Below the pieces are notes generated by a model. It saw only the letters and a program-made list of their open reading frames with translations. It did not search any database and was not told the DNA's origin. A DNA stretch of 37,371 nt from a virus: the IMG/VR virus record IMGVR_UViG_3300034104_000267, positions 1 through 37,371 of that record. One strand, 5' to 3'. Each line of letters begins with the position of its first letter. Position 1 is the stretch's first letter. Positions 29,044 through 37,161 of this stretch are shown here, piece by piece. A program made the translations under genes and the position numbers.

Positions 29044-29402
29044 AAGCAAATGAATTTTTAGGCTTGCTGTTCTTGGCGCGGGATGTTGCACATTCCGTAC
29101 ACCTGAACACTCGCAGTTTTAGCAAGCACGAAGCGCTCAACATCTTCTACAACCGCATCATTGGTGCGGCTGACGACTTTGCTGAAACTTATCAAGGCCG
29201 CTATGGTCTAATTGGCCCAATTACCTTGAATTCGGCCAAGAAGACGGCTAACATCACTGAATTCTTGCAGGACTCACTTGCTGAAATTGAAGCGGCTCGT
29301 TACGATGTGTGTGATAAATCTGATTCAACAATGCAACAATTGATAGATAATATCGTTGAGATATATCTCCGGACTTTGTACAAATTGAAATTCTTGGCGT
29401 AA
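29040..29402 (+). CDS. DUF5856-like helical protein (120 aa)
   Basis: The product starts MKANEFLGLLFLARDVAHSV and continues HLNTRSFSKHEALNIFYNRI, then IGAADDFAETYQGRYGLIGP. The all-helical pattern with RDxAHxxHLNTxSxxxHxAL resembles a small phage family (DUF5856) that looks like a ferritin/Dps-type four-helix bundle; the conserved His/Glu/Asp could bind metal. Function unknown. It follows the portal with an ATGA overlap. Confidence 0.75.
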   Translation: MKANEFLGLLFLARDVAHSVHLNTRSFSKHEALNIFYNRIIGAADDFAETYQGRYGLIGPITLNSAKKTANITEFLQDSLAEIEAARYDVCDKSDSTMQQLIDNIVEIYLRTLYKLKFLA

Positions 29403-29410
29403 GGATCATC

Positions 29411-29719
29411 ATGGAACTTCTCAACCCAATGAGCAAAGCGGATTTCCCCGCTTTTACCGCAACAGCTGGTGCAACTGCAGGCAACACAACCGCATGGAAC
29501 GCAGGCCCACAAGGCGTTTTGGTTTGGAGCGAGGTGCCCTGCTACGTTGAAGTCGGTGTGGGTGCTGTTGCTACCAATGCCAGCACACCAATCCCTGCTT
29601 ACACGCCAATTCCTTTTGTTCTGACACTCAGTTCAAACGGCTCTCCTTGGCGCGTCAGTGTGCTGCGTATTGGTAGCACAGACGGCACTGCGTATTGCAA
29701 ACCGATTAACAAGCAATGA
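29411..29719 (+). CDS. Hypothetical small beta-rich protein (102 aa)
   Basis: The product starts MELLNPMSKADFPAFTATAG and has segments WSEVPCYVEVGVGAVATNAS, PAYTPIPFVLTLSSNGSPWR and VSVLRIGSTDGTAYCKPIN. The strand-rich pattern with EVPCYVEVGxGA and RVSVLRIGS is seen in small phage proteins that describe virion surface or tail components. The role is unknown and structural is likely. AAGG lies upstream; the stop overlaps the next ATG (ATGA). Confidence 0.75.
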   Translation: MELLNPMSKADFPAFTATAGATAGNTTAWNAGPQGVLVWSEVPCYVEVGVGAVATNASTPIPAYTPIPFVLTLSSNGSPWRVSVLRIGSTDGTAYCKPINKQ

Positions 29720-29880
29720 GCTTTGGTGTCGCCCTTCGCAATTCGGTGGCCATTGGCCTAGCGGGTATTGTCACGCTGTTTTCAGGCACACGCGACAGTG
29801 GCGCATCGGTAGGCAATCTTCTCACCGAATCTGGCGACAACCTCGTCCAAGAGGACGGTGGACAAATTCTTTTGGAGTGA
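29716..29880 (+). CDS. Small protein with LLTESGDNLVQEDGG motif (54 aa)
   Basis: The 54-codon frame from ATG 29716 encodes MSFGVALRNSVAIGLAGIVT, LFSGTRDSGASVGN and LLTESGDNLVQEDGGQILLE. The ending E-x-G-D-x-L-x-Q-E-D-G-x-x-I-L-L-E is a common short motif in phage tail and fibre-associated proteins. The N-terminus has a short hydrophobic patch. It overlaps the previous stop and ends 5 bases before the tailspike gene, suggesting a small structural adaptor. Confidence 0.7.
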   Translation: MSFGVALRNSVAIGLAGIVTLFSGTRDSGASVGNLLTESGDNLVQEDGGQILLE

Positions 29881-29885
29881 CCTAA

Positions 29886-31961
29886 ATGGCCGTCAATCTT
29901 TCCCCCGTGGGCGGCGTTGCGGCCCAGTTCTTCACTAATACCGGCGCAGTCCTGACTGGCGGTAAGATTTACACCTATCTTGCAGGGACTACCACGCCTG
30001 CGGTTGCTTACACCTCGTCTAATGGCGCTACACCTTGGGCAAATCCTATTGTTTTAGATGCTGCTGGCCGTGTGTCTGGCAGCGGTGAGATTTGGATAAC
30101 TGACGGCATTACATACAAGTTTGTGTTGAAAGACAGCAACGATGTTTTAATTGCTACCTACGACAATATCAGCGGTATCAATAGCAACTTTGTTGCCTTT
30201 GTCAATCAACAACAGATTATCACGGCCACTTCTGGCCAGACAGTGTTCAATTTGTCAATCAGCTATCAGCCAGGCACTAACAGCTTGTCCGTGTTTGTTG
30301 ATGGCGTGAACCAGTACGGCCCAGGCGCTCAGTATGCTTACACCGAGACTGACAGCGACACTGTGACATTCACAAGCGGCCTTCATGTGGGTGCTGAAGT
30401 CAAATTTACCACAACACAACAACAAAGCGCGGGGGCGGTAGATGCTTCGCAAGTCACTTATGACCCGCCATTTACGGGTTCTGTGGCCACCAATGTTGAA
30501 GTCAAACTGTCCGAATACGTCAGCGTACAAGATTTTGGTGCAGATTCAACGGGCGTACTTGATTCAACGACTGCAATTCAAGCCGCCATTAACTCTGGAA
30601 AACGGGTGTATGTGCCAAAAGGTGTTTACAAAACATCCTCTGCTTTGACAATCACAGCCAACAACACCACAATTTATGGTGATGGCGTAGGTTCTGTCAT
30701 TCAAACAAATTCGTTGACTGCTGACATTTTTACGCTTGGTAACGGCAGCACAGAAATTAGCGGTTTGTTATTTCAAGATTTTACAGTTTGGTCGTCAGTC
30801 ACAAAAACTGCTGGGTACGCTTTTAACGCAAGATTTGTCACTGATAGTCAGTGGCAAAACGTCAATGTAGGAACACAAGATTTATACGCCACCGCTGGAG
30901 GCCATCGTCTGTATTACGGCTGGTACTTTGACCGCTTTGATACAGTAGGCGTGTTTGGTGGATGGTGCGTAACCCCGCAAGACGGAATTCGGATGCGTGG
31001 CAACGCCAACGACAGTTATGGTGCTGAAATTGTCATTGATGGCAACATCAGATTTGTTCGTCAAAATGCGGCTGGCGCTTGCGGTGTGCGAATTGCAGGT
31101 AACTGCGGTGGAGTGTATTTGCGTCGTGGTGATGTTAGCCTAGCCGAGACAGGTGTAGTTATTGACACTTCATTGTCCCTTGCCGCAACGACTGCCACAA
31201 AACGCAATCGTGAAATATTTATCCAAGGGTTCAATGTTGACTCTTGCAAACGTTGGGGCATTGAGCAAGTTGGCGAAAGTGTAGCTTTGCTTACAATGGA
31301 TAATCCTTGGGCGGCAAGCTGTGGCACAAACGATGACGGGTCGGGTGGCATCATTATTGGTGGTGGAACAACTATTATCCCCGTTGTCAGCATTTCAGGA
31401 TCGCCTTACATTTATAACAACGTAGGCCCAGGTATTGAACTAGATGGCGGGTTTGTGACCATTGATGGAGGACAGATTTATTTCAATGGTCAAAGTGCAT
31501 CTGGTGGACATGGAATTGTCTTTGGTCTGACATTGCCCCCATTTTTCTCTGTAGGCGGCACTGACATTTCTTACAATGGAAATGTTACCAAAGGGTATGG
31601 AATTCAAATTCCTGCTGCACTAGACAATTTCAATGTCACGGGTGCAAGTTTTCACAACAATGGACAAGGTGCTATTAGCAACGCAGCGGGAAATAGCTCA
31701 ACAAAAGTAATTCAAAGTAATTTTGGATACGTTACTCAAAATTCAGGAGTTGCAACTATTACAGGAACTGTCACCAGTTTTGTTGTGACGCATGGAATGA
31801 GTGTTCAACCGCAAGTCATACTACTGACTCCTTTGGGTCAACCAGAAGCGGGTGCGTGGTATGCGGGTAACATTACATCGACTCAATTCACAATTTTTGT
31901 AGGTGCTACTACTACTGGAACAAGGCAATTCTTTTGGCGAGCTTCAGTTACAGGGCAATAA
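29886..31961 (+). CDS. Tailspike-like protein with beta-helix domain (691 aa)
   Basis: The N-terminus (MAVNLSPVGGVAAQFFTNTG, then GGKIYTYLAGTTTPAVAY and GEIWITDGITYKFVLKDSND) is a widespread virion-attachment domain of podovirus tailspikes. From about residue 212, VQDFGADSTGVLDSTTAIQA and KRVYVPKGVYKTSS mark a pectate-lyase_3-type right-handed beta-helix, as in P22-like spikes that bind or cleave surface polysaccharide. The C-terminus (about 615-691, QPQVILLTPLGQPEAGAWYA) is a separate small beta domain, perhaps for trimerisation. Receptor and enzyme activity cannot be told from the sequence. Confidence 0.85.
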   Translation: MAVNLSPVGGVAAQFFTNTGAVLTGGKIYTYLAGTTTPAVAYTSSNGATPWANPIVLDAAGRVSGSGEIWITDGITYKFVLKDSNDVLIATYDNISGINSNFVAFVNQQQIITATSGQTVFNLSISYQPGTNSLSVFVDGVNQYGPGAQYAYTETDSDTVTFTSGLHVGAEVKFTTTQQQSAGAVDASQVTYDPPFTGSVATNVEVKLSEYVSVQDFGADSTGVLDSTTAIQAAINSGKRVYVPKGVYKTSSALTITANNTTIYGDGVGSVIQTNSLTADIFTLGNGSTEISGLLFQDFTVWSSVTKTAGYAFNARFVTDSQWQNVNVGTQDLYATAGGHRLYYGWYFDRFDTVGVFGGWCVTPQDGIRMRGNANDSYGAEIVIDGNIRFVRQNAAGACGVRIAGNCGGVYLRRGDVSLAETGVVIDTSLSLAATTATKRNREIFIQGFNVDSCKRWGIEQVGESVALLTMDNPWAASCGTNDDGSGGIIIGGGTTIIPVVSISGSPYIYNNVGPGIELDGGFVTIDGGQIYFNGQSASGGHGIVFGLTLPPFFSVGGTDISYNGNVTKGYGIQIPAALDNFNVTGASFHNNGQGAISNAAGNSSTKVIQSNFGYVTQNSGVATITGTVTSFVVTHGMSVQPQVILLTPLGQPEAGAWYAGNITSTQFTIFVGATTTGTRQFFWRASVTGQ

Positions 31962-31962
31962 C

Positions 31963-32079
31963 ATGGAAAATTTAATTTATTGGAATGGTGTTGCAGTGGG
32001 CCTTGATTGTGGAACTTATGTTTCGTGGTTTCCAAGTGCATCTAAAGAAGCAATCGAATCGCTTTCTCAAAAGGACTAA
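31963..32079 (+). CDS. Micro-protein between spike and fibre genes (38 aa)
   Basis: ATG 31963, one base after the tailspike stop, opens a 38-codon frame encoding MENLIYWNGVAVGLDCGTYV and SWFPSASKEAIESLSQKD. Short proteins starting with a strand turn (IYWNGxxVG) of this kind occur beside tailspike genes in other phages. It ends 2 bases before the next ATG, with AAGGA in its 3' end serving that gene. Function unknown; it may be a folding partner of the spike. Confidence 0.6.
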   Translation: MENLIYWNGVAVGLDCGTYVSWFPSASKEAIESLSQKD

Positions 32080-32081
32080 AA

Positions 32082-32939
32082 ATGGCTGACTTAAAAATTT
32101 CCGCACTAACAGTTGCCGCCACCCCATTAGCGGGTACAGAGGTTTTGCCTATTGTGCAAAGTAGCACAACCAAACAAGTGAGCGTGGCAAATTTGACCGC
32201 TGGTCGTGCTGTTAGTATGCAAAGTATTACCGCCAATAATACTGGACTTGGTACACCAGTTGCCAACTTTGAATCAGGCGATCAATCTGCCTCTAGAGTA
32301 GCAATTATCAACAATGGTGCGGGTGGGCAGACATATCATTTGGTTACAGGCAACCCAGGCGTAAGCAATAGCGGTTTTGCGCTGTATGACAGCACCAATT
32401 CTGCAACACGACTTTATGTTGGCTCAAGCACTGGTGATCTTACCCTTGCCACTGGCAATTTGGTTGTAGCAAGCGGCAAAGGCATTGACTTTTCTGCCAC
32501 ATCTGGTTCAGGCACAAGCGAGTTGTTGGCTGACTATGAAGAAGGTACTTGGACACCATCATTGACAGGAAGTACAAGCGGATCAGCCACAAGTGGTGGC
32601 AACACTTACGGCAACTACACAAAAGTAGGCCGTTTGGTAACTTTAAATTTTGTAATCACAATATCTGCTGTAAGCACATTAACAGGAAATGTCAATCTGT
32701 CTGGATTGCCATTTAATTTGGCAGCGGGCGGGGCTTTTGAAAACCGCTACCCACAAGGCGCAACCATATTTGGTTCATTAGGCACATTATGGGCAAGTAT
32801 CGTAATTGGTAGCGATGGCGGCACAACTACGCTGGCTTTTACTGGAACAAAAATTCCAGCAACAGGAACAACAAACGTTACCGCTGCTGATTTAACTGCT
32901 ACAAGTTTTTTTGCTGGCAGTATCCAATACATCGCTTAA
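32082..32939 (+). CDS. Tail fibre-like protein (285 aa)
   Basis: The N-terminus MADLKISALTVAATPLAGTE, then VLPIVQSSTTKQVSVANL, is a recurrent attachment-type domain of phage fibre proteins. The middle contains GKGIDFSATSGSGTSELLAD followed by YEEGTWTPSLTGS, a module frequent in aquatic phage fibres; the C-terminus is Ser/Thr/Gly-rich beta. It probably forms trimeric short fibres or a receptor-binding tip. AAGGA lies upstream. It sits between two beta-helix proteins in a host-range module. Confidence 0.82.
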   Translation: MADLKISALTVAATPLAGTEVLPIVQSSTTKQVSVANLTAGRAVSMQSITANNTGLGTPVANFESGDQSASRVAIINNGAGGQTYHLVTGNPGVSNSGFALYDSTNSATRLYVGSSTGDLTLATGNLVVASGKGIDFSATSGSGTSELLADYEEGTWTPSLTGSTSGSATSGGNTYGNYTKVGRLVTLNFVITISAVSTLTGNVNLSGLPFNLAAGGAFENRYPQGATIFGSLGTLWASIVIGSDGGTTTLAFTGTKIPATGTTNVTAADLTATSFFAGSIQYIA

Positions 32940-32955
32940 ATAAAAAGAGATTACT

Positions 32956-34374
32956 ATGTCGTTAACAAAAGCCACTTACTCGATGATTTCGGGTGCGCCA
33001 TTTAATGTTCTTGACTATGGCGCTGATCCAACTGGCGTAGCCGACAGCCGTGCGGCTTGCCAAGCGGCTATTGACGCAGCACAAGCTGCTGGTGGTGGTG
33101 TGGTTGTAATTCCTGAAGGCACATATCTTATTGGCGGTGTGGCTAGTGGCGACACTGTATTAAATGGATTGTTAGTGCCGTATGTTAGTCAATACGGCAC
33201 AGCAAATCGGGTAATTATCCAAGGCCAAGGCAGATCGACAATATTGAAAGCAAACTCAAACGGAATGTACGTCATTCGTTTTAGTGATAGCAATGGTGGG
33301 GTTCGTGACTTATCTATTGATGGAAATTCAAAAACATCTGTTATTGGATTAGGTTGCGTTCCACAAAGCGTGACACAAACAACAACTGTGGTTTTTCAAA
33401 ACTACAACATTTTTTCAGGTTTGTTCATCCTCGGATGCGCTGAAGGTTTTACTTTAAAAGCTGGCCCTGACGTTGCTGGCGCAGATAGCGGTTGCTGGTA
33501 CAACGTATTGCAAGACGCACACATCTACACTTGCACTAGAGGCATTTGGTTGCAAGATGGAACAAACGCAGGTTCTTCTCCAGCAAACCGCAATTCATTT
33601 TTTAACATTCGTATTGGTCAAACAACTAACACTGGTGTTCAAATTGATGCTGGCGATACAAATAAATTCTACGCTGTTAATTTTGAAGGTATCTCTACAG
33701 GGACAAGCCCCAATGCAACACCAACAGCTTTGTACATTAGGCAGACTTCACCAGTAAGCCTTGCTGACAACATTAACAATGAGTTTTTTGGATGTACGTT
33801 TGAGGCCAACGACAGAGACTTAGATAATTTCAGCACATATTCACAATTCTTTGGTTGTAATATGACTGGCACAAAAGTCAACAACGGCAGTGGTGCTGGT
33901 TATGGTTTATTGTTTGTTGGCGGTAATGATTCCTCACAAGTGCCACAAATATACGGTGGTGGTACTTTTCAAACAAACAGCCAAGTGCCAGGCTTGATTA
34001 ATGGCTTGACTTTTAAATCATCAACAGGCGCAGCCCAAGTTTTACTAGACTCAACAATCCAAACAGGATTGTCGTTTCAAGAAAAAAGCGGTACATCTGG
34101 AACAATTGCAAATGGTGCAACATTTACGATAACCATACCAACACCCCGTAGACCGCAATTGTTGTTTATCTATGCTGGCTACAATTTGCAAACAAGCGGG
34201 ATGTATTTTGTTTGTGGTGATGGGTTAATCAATATTGCTGTTGCTACGATAGTGTCCAGTTTGGCAATTACAGTTTCTGGCACAGCGGCAAATCAAGTAA
34301 CAGTAACAAATAACTTTGGTGGTTCAACAGTTATGTTGTACACCTTAACGCCATTTGGCCCAGCAGTTGTCTAA
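32956..34374 (+). CDS. Second beta-helix protein, pectate-lyase-like (472 aa)
   Basis: FNVLDYGADPTGVADSRAAC, then GGGVVVIPEGTYLIGG, marks a pectate-lyase_3-type right-handed beta-helix start at about residue 16. There is almost no separate virion-binding N-terminus, unlike the 691-aa spike. Repeated Asn/Ser-rich turns continue to about 360, followed by a C-terminal beta domain (ATFTITIPTPRRPQLLFIYA). It may attach through the first spike or through another adaptor, or act as a free depolymerase (inference). Confidence 0.82.
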   Translation: MSLTKATYSMISGAPFNVLDYGADPTGVADSRAACQAAIDAAQAAGGGVVVIPEGTYLIGGVASGDTVLNGLLVPYVSQYGTANRVIIQGQGRSTILKANSNGMYVIRFSDSNGGVRDLSIDGNSKTSVIGLGCVPQSVTQTTTVVFQNYNIFSGLFILGCAEGFTLKAGPDVAGADSGCWYNVLQDAHIYTCTRGIWLQDGTNAGSSPANRNSFFNIRIGQTTNTGVQIDAGDTNKFYAVNFEGISTGTSPNATPTALYIRQTSPVSLADNINNEFFGCTFEANDRDLDNFSTYSQFFGCNMTGTKVNNGSGAGYGLLFVGGNDSSQVPQIYGGGTFQTNSQVPGLINGLTFKSSTGAAQVLLDSTIQTGLSFQEKSGTSGTIANGATFTITIPTPRRPQLLFIYAGYNLQTSGMYFVCGDGLINIAVATIVSSLAITVSGTAANQVTVTNNFGGSTVMLYTLTPFGPAVV

Positions 34375-34385
34375 AAGGAACAAAA

Positions 34386-34715
34386 ATGAGTGTGTCTTAT
34401 GTTTGGAAAATTAGCCAACTTCAATTAGCTACATCAAAAGATGGTTTGAACAATGTTGTTCAAGGGGTTGATTGGGCGTTAAATGCAGTTGATGGCGACT
34501 ATTCTGTTGAAACTTTTGCTAAAACATGGTTAAAAGACGCAGACCCATCTAAATTTACACAGTTTGAGTCTTTGAGCGAAGCTACTGTTATTTCTTGGGT
34601 ACAAGACGCAATTGACAGCGAAGTTTTAAGTTCTTTTAAAAATAACTTAAATTTGTTGTTAGAAGAAAAAAAATCACAAAACTCCAAAGTTGTATCACCA
34701 CCTTGGCAAAGTTGA
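34386..34715 (+). CDS. Hypothetical small protein, DUF7936-like (109 aa)
   Basis: The product starts MSVSYVWKISQLQLATSKDG, continues LNNVVQGVDWALNAVDGDYS, and later FTQFESLSEATVISWVQDAI. The strand-turn-strand opening (Y-x-W-K-I-x-x-L) with a later LSEATVISWV helix resembles small phage proteins grouped as DUF7936, unknown in function and often close to virion genes. AAGGA lies before ATG 34386. A pair of hairpins follows the stop. Confidence 0.65.
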   Translation: MSVSYVWKISQLQLATSKDGLNNVVQGVDWALNAVDGDYSVETFAKTWLKDADPSKFTQFESLSEATVISWVQDAIDSEVLSSFKNNLNLLLEEKKSQNSKVVSPPWQS

Positions 34716-34720
34716 ACCGT

Positions 34721-34764
34721 ACTGGTGCGGCCCACCAGCCTTTAATGTGTAGCGGGATAGCTAC
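34721..34764 (+). promoter_or_regulatory. Tandem-hairpin intergenic RNA element, copy 1
   Basis: Within the 69-base gap, CTGGTG/CACCAG (34722-34727/34733-34738, loop CGGCC) and GTAGC/GCTAC (34749-34753/34760-34764, loop GGGATA) form two hairpins. The first contains ACTG-N3-CGGCCCA-N2-AG, also present at 35051-35068. No T-run follows, so it does not look like a terminator. AAGGA and ATG 34785 follow. Confidence 0.55.
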
Positions 34765-34784
34765 TCTGGAAACAAGGAAATATC

Positions 34785-35039
34785 ATGCTAGAAAAAGTTA
34801 CCTCTGTCGATCTGATTGAAGTTGTTGAAAACGGCTCAATCCAAGTTCGTACCAAGACCGCTATCAAAGAAGATGGTGTTGAAATCAGTAGCAAGTTTCA
34901 CCGCCATGTGGTTGCCCCAGGCGCTGACGTAAGCGCTGAAGATGCCAAAGTGCAAGCAATTGCCGCATCTATCCACACACCCGCAGTTATTGCTGCTTAT
35001 CAAGAAAAACTTGCAGAACAACAAATTCCTGCCGCATAA
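34785..35039 (+). CDS. Hypothetical protein (84 aa)
   Basis: The product starts MLEKVTSVDLIEVVENGSIQ, continues VRTKTAIKEDGVEISSKFHR and HVVAPGADVSAEDAKVQAIA, and ends in a short helix. The strand pattern (S-I-Q-V-R-T-x-T-x-I-x-E-D-G-x-E-I-S-x-x-F-H-R) is common in small proteins just upstream of scaffold genes in environmental phages. Function unknown. AAGGA lies upstream. Confidence 0.75.
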   Translation: MLEKVTSVDLIEVVENGSIQVRTKTAIKEDGVEISSKFHRHVVAPGADVSAEDAKVQAIAASIHTPAVIAAYQEKLAEQQIPAA

Positions 35040-35050
35040 TAGCGGCACAA

Positions 35051-35088
35051 ACTGTATCGGCCCAGTAGACCGAGGAATCTTAGGATTC
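35051..35088 (+). promoter_or_regulatory. Intergenic RNA element, copy 2, overlapping scaffold ribosome site
   Basis: ACTG-N3-CGGCCCA-N2-AG (35051-35068) repeats the core of the element at 34721. TCGG/CCGA (35057-35060/35070-35073) can pair. GAATC/GATTC (35075-35079/35084-35088) forms a hairpin in which the AGGA at 35082-35085, the likely ribosome site for ATG 35093, is partly in the loop and partly in the stem. This could tune scaffold translation. Confidence 0.5.
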
Positions 35089-35092
35089 ATAA

Positions 35093-35884
35093 ATGACTGA
35101 AGAAGTCCAAGCCCTAGCGGAAGTAGACTCCGCGCCAACCACGGATGTGACGGCCACACCTGAAGTTGCTGAAAGTACGCCGGAAGTCGCTGAGAACCAA
35201 GTTGATCAGGCCACAGAGGAAAAGAAGTACTCCCAGGCTGAAATTGATGCGATGATCGGCAAACGCCTCGCAAGAGAGCAACGTAAGTGGGAAAGAGAGC
35301 AAGCAAATCGGTCTGCGGAATCGCAAATCGTGAAAGCTGCACCAACTGCGTCCGTTGACCAGTTTGAAAGCCCTGAAGCCTATGCGGAAGCAATGGCCTA
35401 TCAGAAAGCTGAAGAACTATTGGCCAAACGTGAAGCAGCCAAGCAGCAATCAGCCGTTCTCGAAAGCTATCAAGAGCGTGAAGAGCAAGCGCGGGACAAG
35501 TATGATGACTTTGAACAAGTCGCCTACAACCCCAAGCTACCGATCACAAACGTGATGGCCGAAACGATCCAGTCTTCGGACATTGGGCCTGAGTTAGCGT
35601 ACTACCTTGGCTCAAATCCAAAAGAAGCAGATCGCATCTCACGCATGACGCCACTCGGTCAGGCGAAAGAGATTGGGAAAATTGAAGCCAAATTGGCATC
35701 AGCGCCCCCGATCAAGAAAACAACATCTGCGCCCGCGCCGATTTCTCCTGTCACTGCACGCTCCGCTGGAGCAGCAACTTTGGACACTACAGACCCTCGC
35801 TCTATCAAGAGCATGACGGCCTCACAGTGGATCGAAGCTGAACGTGCAAGGCAGATTAAGAAGCTACAAGCACAGACCCGCTAA
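35093..35884 (+). CDS. Capsid scaffolding protein
   Basis: The 263-aa protein has the layout of phage scaffolds: a disordered acidic N-terminus (about 1-45, rich in Glu/Val/Thr/Ala), a helical charged region (YSQAEIDAMIGKRLAREQRK, continuing to about 145) and a basic C-terminus (WIEAERARQIKKLQAQTR), which in P22-type scaffolds binds the coat. P22 scaffold is 303 aa. It directly precedes the coat gene. It would guide prohead assembly and then leave. Confidence 0.82.
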   Translation: MTEEVQALAEVDSAPTTDVTATPEVAESTPEVAENQVDQATEEKKYSQAEIDAMIGKRLAREQRKWEREQANRSAESQIVKAAPTASVDQFESPEAYAEAMAYQKAEELLAKREAAKQQSAVLESYQEREEQARDKYDDFEQVAYNPKLPITNVMAETIQSSDIGPELAYYLGSNPKEADRISRMTPLGQAKEIGKIEAKLASAPPIKKTTSAPAPISPVTARSAGAATLDTTDPRSIKSMTASQWIEAERARQIKKLQAQTR

Positions 35885-35905
35885 TTTTTTTAAAGGACTT
35901 TTGAA

Positions 35906-37108
35906 ATGTCAAACAGTATTCTGACGATTGATATGATCACAAGAAAAGCTCTCGAAATCCTCGAGAACAACCTTGTGCTTACCCGTAACGTGAACCGCCA
36001 GTATGACGACAGCTTCGCTGTTGAAGGTGCTAAGATCGGTTCTACCCTCCGTATCCGTTTACCTGACCGCGCTTTGGTAACTGACGGCGCCGCCTTGCAA
36101 GTGCAAGACGACAACGAGCAGTTCACCACTTTGACCGTTGCCAGCCAAAAGCACATCGGTGTCAACTTCACATCTGCTGAATTGACCATGCAATTGGATG
36201 ACTTCGCAGAGCGTGTTCTGAAGCCTCGTATCAGCCAGTTGGCATCTTCTATTGATGCAGACGTGGCCAATGCGTACAAAACCATCGGTAACACCGTTGG
36301 TACACCTGGCACTACTCCTTCTACTTCTTTGGTCTTGCTCCAAGCCCAGCAGAAGCTGAACGAGAACGCAGCCGTGATGTCCCCACGTTACGCTACCGTG
36401 AACCCAGCAGCCAACGCTGGCTTGGTTGAAGGCATGAAAGGTCTGTTCAATCCTACAGACACTATCAGCAAGCAATTCAAGAACGGCATGATGGGCACTG
36501 GCGTGTTGGGCTTTGATGAGATCAACATGTCTCAGTCTATCAAGCAACACACCACTGGCTCACGCGTTGCCACCGGCAACTCTGTGACCACCACTGTGAC
36601 TTCTCAAGGTGCTTCTAGCATTGCTTTGACTATCGGCTCTGGCCTGACAGTTAAAGCCGGTGACGTGTTCACTGTTGCTGGTTGCTTCGCTGTGAACCCA
36701 CAGACCCGTGAATCCACTGGCTCTTTGTTCCAGTTCGTTGCTTTGGCTGACGCCACTGCCAGCGGTACTGCAATCACTGTGACTGTTGCTCCTATCTACA
36801 CTTCTGCCAATGCTTTGGCCACCGTGGACAGCTTCCCTGCTTCCGGTGCTGCTGTCGTGTTCGTAGGCGCTGCTTCTAGCCAGTACGCACAGAACTTGGT
36901 CTACCACAAGGACGCCATAACATTCGCAACGGCTGATCTCTTGCTGCCGCAGGGGGTTGATATGGCTGCTCGCGCAGTCCACAACGGTATTTCCCTAAGA
37001 ATTGTGAGGCAATACGATATAAATAACGACAGAATGCCTTGCCGTATTGACGTTTTGTACGGCTTCAACACGATCCGCCCACAAATGGGCTGCCGTATCT
37101 GGGGCTAA
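35906..37108 (+). CDS. Major capsid (coat) protein, P22 gp5-like
   Basis: The 400-aa protein matches the P22 coat family: N-terminal ILTIDMITRKALEILENNLV, IGSTLRIRLPDRALVTDG, then FTSAELTMQLDDFAERVLKP, and a C-terminus GISLRIVRQYDINNDRMPCR. A Thr/Ser/Val-rich segment at about 220-310 with KAGDVFTVAGCFAVNPQT is the inserted domain typical of the family; P22 coat has 430 aa. It builds the icosahedral shell on the HK97 fold. AAAGGA lies upstream. A UUCG hairpin follows. Confidence 0.93.
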   Translation: MSNSILTIDMITRKALEILENNLVLTRNVNRQYDDSFAVEGAKIGSTLRIRLPDRALVTDGAALQVQDDNEQFTTLTVASQKHIGVNFTSAELTMQLDDFAERVLKPRISQLASSIDADVANAYKTIGNTVGTPGTTPSTSLVLLQAQQKLNENAAVMSPRYATVNPAANAGLVEGMKGLFNPTDTISKQFKNGMMGTGVLGFDEINMSQSIKQHTTGSRVATGNSVTTTVTSQGASSIALTIGSGLTVKAGDVFTVAGCFAVNPQTRESTGSLFQFVALADATASGTAITVTVAPIYTSANALATVDSFPASGAAVVFVGAASSQYAQNLVYHKDAITFATADLLLPQGVDMAARAVHNGISLRIVRQYDINNDRMPCRIDVLYGFNTIRPQMGCRIWG

Positions 37109-37115
37109 TCTGATT

Positions 37116-37129
37116 GGGGCTTCGGCCCC
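37116..37129 (+). terminator. UUCG hairpin after the coat gene
   Basis: GGGGC (37116-37120) and GCCCC (37125-37129) enclose TTCG, a very stable tetraloop hairpin. No continuous T-run follows (ATCTCTATCTT), so it may be a weak terminator or an mRNA 3'-end protector. Confidence 0.45.
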
Positions 37130-37161
37130 TATCTCTATCTTAATATTGAAAGGAAATTATC

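Noticed and set aside
29886-34374. Diversity-generating retroelement target in the fibre region
   Set aside because: No reverse transcriptase gene or template/variable repeat pair was seen.
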